A DNA stretch of 64,000 bases from Microdochium bolleyi (Eukaryota > Ascomycota > Sordariomycetes > Xylariales > Microdochiaceae), in assembly GCA_001566295.1 (NCBI GenBank), contig KQ964245.1, forward strand, positions 1,679,524 through 1,743,523, given 5' to 3'. How positions within the stretch are numbered: the first letter of the stretch is position 1; each line of letters opens with the position of its first letter. The position numbers were made by a program, and so were the translations under genes. Positions 11,195 through 20,696 of the stretch are shown here, in pieces. Under the pieces are notes generated by a model. That model did not search any database, was not told the DNA's origin, and was given only the letters and a program-made list of their open reading frames with translations.

Positions 11195-11732
11195 CTAGTG
11201 GTGTTCCTCCTCGGCATGAGCAGAGGGATCGCCCTTTCGGTTTTGGCGGGCGAGGCGGAGGTTCTTGTCGACAAAGAACTTGCGGCCGCAAGAGTAGCCG
11301 GCGGCAACGACGGCAAACCCAACGACGACAGCTGGAACATCAGTCAGTGCGGGTGGTTCCTTCTCGTCATGTGTTCTTGGGATCATTGTGTGTTGACTGA
11401 CCGAGGGGCCACAGCTCGGCAGGGACATCCTTGATCTTCCGCAGGCGCTGGGAGACAGTGTGGGCTGTTTTGAAATCGATGTGAGCAACGCAATTCTACA
11501 AGGCCTGGTGAGCGATTGGGGTAGTCGGCAGACATACCACTCTGGTCCTCCTTCTGTAGATCGTCGATACTTTGTCAGTGACGAGGTCCTCCTGGTCGCG
11601 CGGCTGGACCGAGCTGTCACGTTTGACCAGAGATGTTTGGCAACGTACGGGGAGAGGAGCCTGCATGCGGCGGGTGGGCATCATCCGGAGACCGCGAGTG
11701 GGCATCATTCTGAGGGCGCGAGTGGCGTACAT
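11195..11732 (-). CDS. NDUFA4/MLRQ (B12D-family) mitochondrial respiratory protein with a 16-nt microexon
   Basis: Best model: exons 11649-11732, 11538-11553 (16 nt), 11402-11464 and 11195-11331, with introns of 95, 73 and 70 nt, encoding 99 residues. The N-terminus is Arg/Met-rich with no acidic residue (MYATRALRMMPTR), as in a mitochondrial presequence. KEDQS, from the microexon, leads into HTVSQRLRKIKDVPAELWPL. One transmembrane helix follows (VVVGFAVVAAGYSCG), then KFFVDKNLRLARQNR. This short single-helix layout fits the NDUFA4/MLRQ family, now assigned mainly to complex IV in animals. Two other splicings also keep phase: a 153-nt intron 11496-11648 (104 residues) and a 42-nt intron 11496-11537 (141 residues). 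I prefer the four-exon form because every intron has normal size and a branch point. The gene diverges from COX12. Confidence 0.75.
11538..11553 (-). other. 16-nt microexon of the NDUFA4-like gene
   Basis: On the minus strand the 16 nt lie between CTACAG and GTATGT. CACTGAC, a branch-point match, lies upstream in the 95-nt intron. The microexon adds codons for KEDQS plus one base, which completes an Ala codon with the next exon at 11464. Skipping it breaks the frame unless a different acceptor (11496) is used. Confidence 0.65.
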
Positions 11733-12537
11733 GGTGGCGGTGTTGATGCGCTCTTGCAAAGGAGGGGAGATTTCGTGTTTCGATTGAGGTCTGGCGGAGG
11801 ACGTGCCGTCGCGAGGGTGAGGCGTAAAGCGGTTGATGGTGGTTCGGTAAAGCGGAATCGTCGTCAAGCGGCGGGCTTTTGCTGGCAGGTGTCGGGGACT
11901 GACTGACATGGAGCCACTCTGTGACGGAGCTATCTGCGCTTCCAGCTCAAGCTGGCCGGGCGGGCCAGGGGGGTACGGCAGTGCCTGGAGTACCCGGATT
12001 GGGGGTGCTTCACTATGCTGACTGTACACTGTCGCTAGACTGGCCTTACCCTCAGAGCGTCGCAGGAAGTCTCCTTCGGCAGAGCACCCAGAACAACACC
12101 TACGATACTAGTTGTGAGAACAGTCCATGGGCTTTTCTTTGTCTGTACTGAGAGGTCCGGACACCCAGGTCGGAGATTTGGGCAGGAAGTTCAGAGGCTC
12201 CGAGGCTTCTAAAGTCTTGAACGGGATTGGTCGAAATGCGCACATCAAGCTCTGGGTACTGCTATTATAGAGTCAGGAACACTGCCCGTACAGTCCCCTT
12301 CCAATTAATCGCTCATGATTCGACAGCCGGGCCGGAGCCCACTATTGTCCCTGTCCAGCAGCAGTGCAGCTGGAGGTTGCCGACTGCCTCGCTCGCCAGT
12401 CGCTGCTGCACCAGCCGAAATCTGCGAACCTTCAACCGCACCACCTTCCGTCACGTCGTCATCAACGTCTCTCGACTCGCCGCCGCCCAGCACCATCTCA
12501 ACCCGCCTCACCCACGCAATCCGATACAGCCGCCAAC
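11733..12537. promoter_or_regulatory. Divergent promoter region NDUFA4-like / COX12 with CCAAT boxes
   Basis: 805 nt separate the two start codons. CCAAT occurs at 12301-12305 on the plus strand and as ATTGG at 12226-12230. CCAAT boxes bound by the HAP/CBC complex commonly drive respiratory genes in fungi, so these are candidate shared elements. Binding is inferred from the motif only. Confidence 0.4.
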
Positions 12538-13158
12538 ATGTCCGACGACGAGCGCGAGACCAAGCCCTTCAAGTTCGTCACCGGTACGTCGTCCCCAGCC
12601 CGCCAGCTGCGGTGCAGATGCGAACAATCTCCCGTCGTATGATCCCCGTGCTAACTGCGATTGTGCCTCTTTCTCCAGCCGGTATGCAGAACCCTCAGGC
12701 CCTTGTCCCTCACAGTCCCTCATGAATGGCCTCCGCGACGGATCACGCAGATCTCCAGCCTCAAGAGACGTCTACAGATATCCAGACATCGCGGAGAAAC
12801 GCCACGACGAGAGGCCACATGCTGCCGCACTCTTTATGGAGAGAAACTAAGTCCGTCAACCACAGGTGTCGACGCCCGCTTTCCCAACCAGAACCAGACC
12901 AAGCACTGCTGGCAGAACTACGTTGACTACCACAAGTGCATCAACGCCAAGGGCGAGGACTTCGCTCCCTGCCGCCAGGTAAACAAGAGCCCGCATATCT
13001 TTGACCAGCCACTTCTTGTGGGAGATAGACATCAGCCACGCTGACATGATTAAACTTAGTTCTACCTTGCCTACAAGTCTCTCTGCCCTAGCGGCTGGCA
13101 CCAGCGGTGGGATGAGCAGCGCGAGGCTGGCAACTTCCCCGCCAAGCTCGACGCATAG
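12538..13158 (+). CDS. COX12: Cytochrome c oxidase subunit VIb (Cox12) with a putative 3-nt microexon
   Basis: Model: exons 12538-12583, 12679-12681 (3 nt), 12866-12978 and 13060-13158, encoding 86 residues. The protein reads KPFKFVTAGVDARFPNQNQT, then the twin-Cys core with C-X9-C (CWQNYVDYHKC) and C-X10-C (CRQFYLAYKSLC), ending in GWHQRWDEQREAG. These are the hallmarks of the Cox6b/Cox12 CHCH family, which is imported and oxidised by Mia40 and sits on the intermembrane-space face of complex IV. If the 3-nt exon is skipped, a single 282-nt intron gives VTGVDARF, one Ala shorter. Both forms are in frame. I favour the microexon because it separates two complete introns and yields the TAG(V/Y)DARF form I associate with fungal homologues. 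Confidence 0.9.
12679..12681 (+). other. Putative 3-nt microexon (CCG) in COX12
   Basis: CCG is bounded by TTCTCCAG on the left and GTATGC on the right. A CTAAC branch point lies at 12651-12655, 23 nt before the acceptor, so 12584-12678 is a self-sufficient 95-nt intron. The intron 12682-12865 has its own CTAAG-like branch (12846-12851) and CCACAG acceptor. Inclusion completes ACC-GCC-GGT (Thr-Ala-Gly). Confidence 0.6.
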
Positions 13159-13702
13159 ATATGACACGCGCGACTGAGGGAGGTGGACCATGTGGACAGG
13201 AGGAGCATTGCACTGTAGAATATCGCAGCTGAATGGACAAGTCTTGAGGTGCTCTATTGATCGCCGTATGGTCTCACTCCTCGCCCATTGAACCCTGATC
13301 TCGGCCAAGTTCGCTGTGTCAATTTCCCTTACTCAGATGCATATTCGAATGATGGTCGAGACCTTTGTAGATCTCCGAAGGGCATGAGCATATAGGCATA
13401 CATATCCAACACTCTTGCCGCCCAACTGTAGATCATGCTGTATACGCGCATTGAAGGGTCCGGTATCTTGAAGTTCACAATACAGCAAATGCCCATTTTC
13501 GTGGCGAGATCACGAACGCATTGAGAGACTGGGCCAATACGACGTGACGTCGGCATCTTGCTGAAAGGTTCGAAGGTGTCGAATGTTCTGGGAGTGCCAT
13601 AATCGAGGGGTATTATATTGAATGATGGAAGAGTAACGCTCGCGCCCTTTGTATAACCAAACGCAGACAGTGTAATGAAAACGCGCATGGCCCCTTTTCG
13701 TC
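13159..13702. other. Convergent intergenic region COX12 / SDE2
   Basis: 544 nt between converging genes. A 119-codon minus-strand frame (13329-13688) lies just downstream of the SDE2 stop. Its composition is not convincing, so I treat it as 3' untranslated sequence. Confidence 0.5.
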
Positions 13703-14578
13703 CTATTTATCCTTGTCTTCATCTTCGTCCCCTGAGCTCATGAATTCGTCGTCCTCGTCAAAACCGGCGAAGGCCCGTGCCTGCGGTTTTGCAGCAGCAG
13801 CTTGTGGTGGCGTATGTGACTTTGAAAAACGGCTCAAGCCCGCCGCAGGCCTAGTAGCGTTAGCCTCATCGTCATCCATTTCCGAATCTTCATCATCCTC
13901 TGCTTCATCACTTGTTGTCGAGCCATGAGAAGTGCCGAGCAAGTTGTCCTTGTAGTGCCCGTCTTTCATGGCCGCAAGCACTGCCTCGCGTGTGCGCTCC
14001 CCAACCTCTTCCTTATCCTCCACCCACTTCCCATCGAGACGGCCGCGGGAGCTGTTCTTTATCTCATGCTCCTTCTGCTCAGCAGCATCCACGATTTGCT
14101 GCCAGCGCTCCCTGCGCTTCTCCTTCTCCTTCGCCTCCATCTCTGGCTTGATCGCAAGGTACTCGGCCAGCGCTTTCGCTTCATTGACCGTTCGGATCCT
14201 GCGACCGTCCAGATTCCTGCTCGAGCCGTTCTCGTCGCCCTGGTTTTTCTTCTTTCTTGACGACATGCGACCGCCAGCGGCGCGCAGCTGCGAGCCGAAA
14301 CCACCCTTGCCACCGCACAGCGGCATAGACAGACGCAGTGATATGAAGTCATCCTGTAGCGAGCATAATTCCGATAGTGGCCGGCTTACGCCTGGCAGGA
14401 GCTGTTTGTTTGATATTGTCGTCAGAATGTACCGGCAGTCTGCGCTCGGTAATCTGTCCTCGATGCACTCGTGTAGGTCCGCTGTGGTCGCATCGGAAGA
14501 TACGGGGAAAGCGAGGGTGGATGGAAGCCCCAGGCCAGGAAATGTCGTCACGAACACGTTGACATTTCGGGACGACAT
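13703..14578 (-). CDS. SDE2: Sde2 ubiquitin-fold splicing/telomere-maintenance factor
   Basis: Single exon, 291 residues. Residues 1-90 form a divergent ubiquitin-like domain ending in CGG, followed at once by KGGFGSQLRAAGGRMSSRKK. This GG~KGGFGS junction is the Sde2 signature. In fission yeast, ubiquitin proteases cut after the GG, and the released Lys-initial C-terminal part joins the spliceosome and promotes removal of selected introns. The rest has an Arg/Lys helical segment (PEMEAKEKEKRRERWQQ), an acidic Glu/Asp stretch and an acidic tail ending in DEDEDKDK, all usual for the family. The gene is divergent from eS10. Confidence 0.92.
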   Translation of the reverse strand: MSSRNVNVFVTTFPGLGLPSTLAFPVSSDATTADLHECIEDRLPSADCRYILTTISNKQLLPGVSRPLSELCSLQDDFISLRLSMPLCGGKGGFGSQLRAAGGRMSSRKKKNQGDENGSSRNLDGRRIRTVNEAKALAEYLAIKPEMEAKEKEKRRERWQQIVDAAEQKEHEIKNSSRGRLDGKWVEDKEEVGERTREAVLAAMKDGHYKDNLLGTSHGSTTSDEAEDDEDSEMDDDEANATRPAAGLSRFSKSHTPPQAAAAKPQARAFAGFDEDDEFMSSGDEDEDKDK

Positions 14579-15134
14579 GGTGCAGGTCTTTTCGTCGCTG
14601 TGATGATGTGCTGATAGCGGCTTGATTGTGACAACAGCGTGTGTAGTGGAATGAACGGTCGAAGTTGTAAGTTGGAGGTGCTGTAATGCGCGGACCGTTC
14701 AGAAGCCTGGCGTATCGGAGATAAGGTATGGGCAGACCTTGCGATTGGGAAGGTTGTCTGGAGCAACTGAATGGCGGAGCACATGCCGTGGAGGAAAGGA
14801 GTGGGGGCCCGATGACGGCTCCTCCCAAAGAGCAGACTGCCAAGATTTCGAGGGGGGCACATGGACCAAGTACCTGCGTACCTCACCAGCCACGGCCCTC
14901 CCGCCACAGTCCAGTGTTGGCCAGGCACAGGCCTGCCCCTCGTCGCTTCCTCAGTCCCTCTGCCCCACATCACAGCCACATAGGGTTTTGTGCACACCAA
15001 AAAATATCCGCGCGGTCCTCAATTCCACCTCGAACACTCCTGGTTGCACGCCTCACCAAGAAGCTCGTCCCCGCCAGCCAACACCATCAACCTCGACAAC
15101 CCTACCCGTCTTGACGCCAGACAATACCGCCAAG
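14579..15134. promoter_or_regulatory. Divergent promoter region SDE2 / eS10
   Basis: 556 nt between start codons. It contains a telobox-like TAGGGTTTT at 14981-14989, listed separately. The eS10 leader just upstream of the ATG is C-rich. Confidence 0.5.
14981..14989 (-). promoter_or_regulatory. Telobox-like element upstream of eS10
   Basis: TAGGGTTTT (minus strand AAAACCCTA) lies about 146 nt before the eS10 start codon. Teloboxes recur in ribosomal-protein promoters of many fungi. An 8-mer of this kind is expected about twice by chance in 64 kb on both strands, so this is suggestive only. Confidence 0.35.
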
Positions 15135-15908
15135 ATGCTGATTCCCAAGGCTGACCGCAAGAAGATCCACGAGGTAATTCATCACCACGTCCCGACGCCA
15201 AAATTCCACACCCTCGAAGTTCCAGCGCACGACGATGGACAATATCGAATTTTTGCGAATCGAGAAGGAAGAGGGACGACGATCGGGGAATGGCAAATTG
15301 GAATCATGAATACGAATCAGGATCTAACATACTCTTTCTACACTACAGTACCTCTTCCGTGAGGGCGTGATGGTCGCTAAGAAGGACTACAACCTTCCCA
15401 AGCACCCCGATATCGACACCAAGAACCTCTTCGTCGTCAAGGCCGCACAGTCCCTCACCTCGCGCGGCTACGTCAAGACCCAGTTCTCGTGGCAGTACTA
15501 CTACTACACCCTCACCCCTGAGGGTCTCGACTACCTCCGGGAGTGGCTTCACCTCCCCGCTGAGATCGTCCCCTCCACGCACATCAAGCAGCAGCGGTCG
15601 CACGCTCCTCCCCGTGGCATGCTCGGTGGCGAGGGCGAGCGCGAGAGAAGACCGTTCGGCGGCCGTGGCCGTGGCGGCGACCGTGGCGACCGGGAGGGTG
15701 GTTACCGACGACGTGACGCCGGCGAGGGCAAGGAGGCTGGCGCTCCTGGTGAATTTGCTCCTCAGTTGTGAGTTGCCTCGATGATACATGGTCTGCGCCG
15801 CAACTGGCGCAGTGAATGACTACATGGCGGATTCGATATACTGACTGATCTTCTCTCTGTAGCCGTGGTGGATTCGGTCGTGGCCGTGGTGCCGCTCCCC
15901 CCTCGTAA
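15135..15908 (+). CDS. RPS10: 40S ribosomal protein eS10
   Basis: Exons 15135-15173, 15349-15767 and 15863-15908 encode 167 residues. The start MLIPKADRKKIHE joins YLFREGVMVAKKDYN, followed by KHPDIDTKNLFVVKAAQSL and SRGYVKTQFSWQYYYYTLTPEG. This is the winged-helix core of eS10. The C-terminus is Arg/Gly-rich (RRPFGGRGRGGDRGD, then RGGFGRGRG), as in other fungal eS10 proteins. Introns are 175 and 95 nt. The first coding exon is only 13 codons, a common layout for ribosomal-protein genes. eS10 sits on the head of the small subunit near the mRNA entry channel. Confidence 0.96.
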
Positions 15909-18072
15909 AGAGGCAGTCTGTTCTTCATCAGCAATTTCTCTGTGGGACAAAAAATGGATTCGCTCGACGCACATGAGGGCCCGGCTTGGATGTGTACTCT
16001 AAGGCATCGAGGACCTGCATAGTCGCGCTTCCGGATGCGCGATAGAACTCGTGGGGGCTATTACCCCTCGCTTTGCACAGGTGGGAGTTATCAGGAGGTT
16101 TAAATACTCGGAAACCGTCTTCTACGAATCAGGGTCATGCTTTTTGCCGTTATGAGAACCAAAAAAATATTCAGAAAGCATAGCAGTGTGTCCCTCGCCT
16201 TGTGAACTCGCAATTGGCGCAGAAGTTGCGCCTGGCAACGTGAACTTCAAACGACGCCTGTTCACTCACATTCAATAGCTATGACGCATGTCCGAAATGG
16301 CACTCCGTTCCGTCGACTGGTCTGCCCATGGTCATACTGTTTGGGCTATGTGATTAGTTAGACTGGTGCGATCTTGAGCACGCATGGACTCCATTCCTTG
16401 TCTACTTGCCTGGCACCATGGCAATCGGTCGCAGCAAAAGGATCAACAACTCCGCGGCCCATCAATCATTGTTCGCTGGCTGATCAGTCACAAGATCTCG
16501 TCATGGACCTTTTCCACCATCGCTACAGATTGCTTCGAAATGCTGGAAGCGTCCCAAACCCCTAATGATTTAATGAATTCACATGCTTGCAGCAGTTGGC
16601 CACGTAGCATAAGCGAGGGTAGAATCGAGAAGAGCGTCAGCTTCAACACCCAAAGTAACGCCCGCTACTTGCTTTACAACAGATGCCGACTTCTGAAATG
16701 ATATGGGTCCTGCGCGACTGTAAACCTGCCGTTGTCGGTCTGCCACCTCGAATGAACTTGCTTCCTAAGCTATACCTCTCTGCCGGTCGAGCACCCACGT
16801 ACTTGGTACTGCCCCTGAATCTGTGCAGATGGGACGTAAAGATTCTGCCTTGTGGAAGACTTGTTGCCAGTGTGTTATGCGGGGGAAGTCAAGAAATGCA
16901 AATAGGGTACTTTGGCAGAGATGAGCATTGTTGACGGTGTTGTTCCTTCTGCGTCACATGTCGTCTCACCGGAACTTCAAATCGGCAGCGCAGATCGAAT
17001 AAGCGACATCGGCTCAGGTTCAAATGATTCGACATCTTTGGGGGTCGCTAGCAGGCCAACATGGACGATAAATCCCGCCACCCTCCTGCTGCGCGGTCAC
17101 ACGGCAAGCATGCCAGGTCTGATATATGCTGCTGCATGGTTGTCACGGCCGCTTTGATCACATGGCTACAACCTGCTTCTAGCTGTTTGTCGCCGGCAGG
17201 CAGCTCTTCGGATCCGTTCTGCAGCTCCTGAGAGACCCTGTGAGAATTGCAATTTTCAGGAGGGAGCCTCGCAGCCCGACGATGGAGGTGACGATGGCAG
17301 TGGTGATGGTTGTTTCCTTTTTCTCATCCTGATTTTGGGGTAACGGGCCACTGTATCAGGGGTCCAGACCGAGTAACCACGCACAAAACGGTCGGAGGTG
17401 GGCAGAGGTGACACTGGGCTTTTCGGCAAGTTACCTGGGGTACTAATAGAGGGGGAAAATCGTTGAGGCTGACCACGAGGACGTGTCAATTGTCTCACTC
17501 GTCCTGAGAGGCGCTTCCTGGCACTGAAACACTTGCGTGGGATGATGCCTCGTGACCTGGCCCTCAACATGTCATGGCAATCGATTCCTTGCCTTCATGG
17601 TACTTTGAGTCTCGAATTGACACATCTGAACATCCCGCTGGCCGGCGCAATTATCTGGATTTACAGGGTCCAGACCAGATATCATAAAGGGTCATCAGCT
17701 GTTCTGCCACAGGCTGGTAGACAATGGCCTGTTGGGCAGCCTTGCCTGCACAAGCAAGCACGAACCTTGTCCTCCGACTGAGTAGCACCAGAATATTGAC
17801 TTTTGCGGTCTGGTTTGGTCAATGGACTCACCGGCCTGACAAGCCGCCTTGGGGTCAACGATGCCAATACCAAAGTGACTGCCCCTCTTTCCACCAGTGT
17901 CCCGGTAAGGGGAGCACCGCATTATCAAGCCGGCCGATCGATGCAGGATGGCTCTCACACGAAAGTTGGTGGGGCTCTGATCCCAGCCTGGCGCCTTTCA
18001 GCTCCCACACGGTCCGAATCACGTCGACCGTGAGAAACTGTATGCCGTAGAAGGCTTGCACAATGCAGGCGT

Positions 18073-18087
18073 CACACACACACACAC
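18073..18087. repeat. (CA)n microsatellite
   Basis: Fifteen nt of uninterrupted CA dinucleotides in a gene-poor stretch. Confidence 0.9.
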
Positions 18088-18297
18088 GCCCCCTCTCCAG
18101 ACCCTTGGCTATGCAGACAGCACTCTCAACCATTTTGTCTGACCTCCAGATGAATTGATACGCTCAAGGCTGTTAATGGTCATCGTTCCATCTCTCCATC
18201 ACACGATCTGCCGATTGAGAGCTCTGGTGGGGCATGCTCGAGCGGGAGCTCCTCTTTTCCCATGAGAATTACGTCGTGGGCGCAGGCCGGTCGATGA

Positions 18298-18323
18298 CCC
18301 CACAGCGGGGAACTTGGCTGGGG
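18298..18323. promoter_or_regulatory. Cluster of CreA-type (SYGGRG) motifs upstream of arabinitol dehydrogenase
   Basis: Within 26 nt there are CCCCAC (reverse GTGGGG, 18298-18303), GCGGGG (18305-18310) and CTGGGG (18318-18323). All match the SYGGRG consensus of the carbon-repression factor CreA. They lie about 690 nt before the start codon of a sugar-alcohol gene, where repression by glucose would make sense. The motif is short and the region GC-rich, so chance is possible. Confidence 0.3.
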
Positions 18324-19004
18324 GGCGCGGGCTTGCTTGTTTTGTTCCCAACTTTGTTGAAAGTTGAGAGAGCAACCGTGAGTGCTCGCCTTTCCGGCGC
18401 CAGGGCCTCACCCTGATAGATACGCATGGGAAGCTGGAGGCTCTGTCGTCGTGTAGGAGTCGAGCAATTGCTCGGCTGACTGTCTGGCAAGAACCAATTG
18501 AGCCTGTAGCCACGAAGCACTGGGTTTGTGGCCTTTCCCGCCGGGCTAGTGCGTAATGGATCGACCACGGTCTCGCGAGGAGATAGGATGCTGTGAAGCC
18601 CAGGCCAAGGGCGGAGACTGCCCATTGTCGAGGATGCAGTCTCGACCGCGCCGGGGCGAGCTGCAGAGAGAGGCGTCCACGAGCGTCCCTCAGCAGAGCT
18701 GGCCAGCGGCAGCTATGCGGTCCACACACATGTCGGCAACGCCTGGACGACAGCTCCCCACGTCCTGGCGCCGTCATCCAACAGGAGCAGGCGCCGGGCG
18801 TGCCTCCCTCGCCGTCGGGCCTTTCTCCTCGCATCTGCCCCTCCAGCCGATTGACTGGCTCAATATATTCCCCTCGCCCGCCTCGCCCGTCCTCCTTCTT
18901 CCCTCCTCCTTCCTCCTCTGCACATAACATCGTCGCTTCTTTGCCCACGGCTTCACCACACCCACTCCACTACAAGATCAAAGAAGCCCAACCCAACCAT
19001 CACC

Positions 19005-20696
19005 ATGGCTCCCTCTATCCCCAAGACCATGAAGGCCCTCCGGTTCGTCCCCCCCCCCTCTCTCCCGCGCCCTGAGCTGCCCCCTTCCCCGCAGGGCTAT
19101 GTGCTCCCCTACCCGGAGACCTGGCTTGAAGACGATCATGATGTGCGCCTGATCCAGTGTGGTATGTGCTTCATACTGATAGTGTCGACGTATAGGTACG
19201 AGAAGCCGGAGGACTGGAGCATTGTCGAGGTGCCTGTTCCCAAGCTCCGTGCTGGTGATGTCCTCATCAAGGTCAAGGTATGCAGATCCCTTCTCTTAAA
19301 TCGATGCTTTTTTGCCTGCCGTGGCTTGTCGCACTAATACGAGAGTTGGCAGTCTTGCGGTGTATGCGGTACCGATCTGCACATCCACGAGGGCGAGTTC
19401 ATCGCCAAGTTCCCCCTGATTCCTGGTCACGAGACTGTTGGTGTCGTCGTCGGTAGGTAGCCCACAGAGGTCGCATACACGTGGGCCGGTTGTGATTGCT
19501 GACACTTGGTACGCTAGATATGGCTCCCGATGTCAAGGGTTTCGAGATTGGCGACCGTGTTTGCGCCGACAACTCCGAGCTTTGCGGTCATTGGTACGTC
19601 TAGGTGTTGGTCCGCAGGGTTTGCCCGAGCTCTGGTTGCTGACAATACGCTCTGTCTCACAGCTTCTACTGCCGCAGAGGTGAAGCTCTTCTCTGCGAGG
19701 ACTTCTCCGCGCACGGTGTGCTCAACCTCGACGGTGGCTTCGCTGAATACGTACGTCGAGATCGAACGAAAGGCTGCAGCAAGCGTCAGAGCTAACACAA
19801 AAGATGCTGTAAATCAGTGCAACTACCCCCAGGGCAAGATCTTCAAGATCAAGAACCTCAACCACATCGATGCCACACTTATCGAGCCCGCCTCGTGCGC
19901 TATGCACGGCCTCGAGAAGATTGCCCCCAAGGCCGGCTCTCACGCCCTGCTCATTGGTGCCGGTCCTACCGGTCTGATGATGGCGCAGTTCCTGTGAGAG
20001 AGCACTGTGAGAAGCTCGCTGAAGATCTGACACTAACAACGTGAACAGGAAGCTCGCTGGTGTTTCACAGTTGACTATTGCGGCTCCTGGTGGTCCCAAG
20101 ATGGACCTCGCGAGGAAGCTCGAGGCTGCCGACACTTATATTGATCTGTCCCGCGATAATGCCCAGCCTCAATGGGACCAGATCAAGAAGGACAACCCTT
20201 ACGGCTTCGATATCGGTTAGGGCATATTCGTCGTTCCGCGCATCGGATCGTGGTGGCTAACATGGTGTTACAGTTGTCGAGGCGTCTGGCAGTGCGAAGG
20301 TCCTCGAGGACGCCATCAACTACGTTCGTCGTGGCGGCAAGCTCGTCTGCTACGGTGTCTACCCCGGCTCTGCTCGCGTCACATGGCCTCCGTCCAAGAT
20401 CTTTGGTGATGGTTAGTAACGGGTTCCTGTCTTCAATCCTGTCTTTTCTTCTGTCTTTTCTCCCTCTAGGAATGTGTTCATAGGCTTACGAGTATGCTCC
20501 CTGGACAGAAATCACCATCATCGGCTCGTTCTCCGAGACCTTCATGTTCCCTGCCACCGTTGACTACCTCGACAGCGGCAAGGTCAAGACTGAAGGTATC
20601 GTCAACAAGACCTTCAAGCTCGAGCAGTGGGGCGAGGCTCTTGAGAGCATCCGGAACAAGTCTGCCATCAAGGCCGCCATTGTCTTCGACGACTAA
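19005..20696 (+). CDS. D-arabinitol dehydrogenase-like zinc-dependent MDR enzyme
   Basis: Nine exons (19005-19042, 19196-19277, 19353-19452, 19518-19593, 19663-19750, 19818-19993, 20049-20215, 20274-20411, 20509-20696) encode 350 residues. The catalytic-zinc region reads CGVCGTDLHIHEGE and PGHETVG. The structural-zinc cysteines are in ELCGHCFYCRRGEALLCE, spaced C-X2-C-X2-C-X7-C. The cofactor loop is GAGPTG. The sequence most resembles D-arabinitol 2-dehydrogenase of the rust fungus Uromyces (ARD1 type), including NPYGFDIVVEASG and INYVRRGGKLVCYGVY. It should interconvert D-arabinitol and a pentulose with NAD(P). Related polyol dehydrogenases (sorbitol, xylitol) are the main alternative. At the last junction the acceptor at 20508 (GGACAG) is needed; an earlier TAG acceptor breaks the frame. 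Confidence 0.85.

Larger units (their letters stand above)
15909..19004. other. Gene-poor 3.1-kb stretch
   Basis: No frame here looks protein-coding and none could be spliced into one. The longest, 249 codons at 18199-18948 (-), is Arg/Ser/Pro-rich and lies across the arabinitol dehydrogenase promoter. A (CA)n microsatellite occurs at 18073-18087, and the final 150 nt are pyrimidine-rich leader sequence of the downstream gene. Confidence 0.5.

Noticed and set aside
13329..13688. 119-codon minus-strand frame downstream of SDE2
   Set aside because: Lies where the SDE2 3' untranslated region is expected; composition is unconvincing.
17010..17030. GGTTCAAAT resembling a tRNA B box
   Set aside because: No matching A box or cloverleaf could be drawn around it.
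18199..18948. 249-codon minus-strand frame
   Set aside because: Arg/Ser/Pro-rich with no domain, lying in the arabinitol dehydrogenase promoter and leader. GC-rich sequence gives long open frames by chance.
20412..20483. Arabinitol dehydrogenase last intron ending at the TAG at 20483
   Set aside because: It puts the last exon in the wrong phase; ending at 20508 gives the conserved GD-EITIIGSFSE junction.
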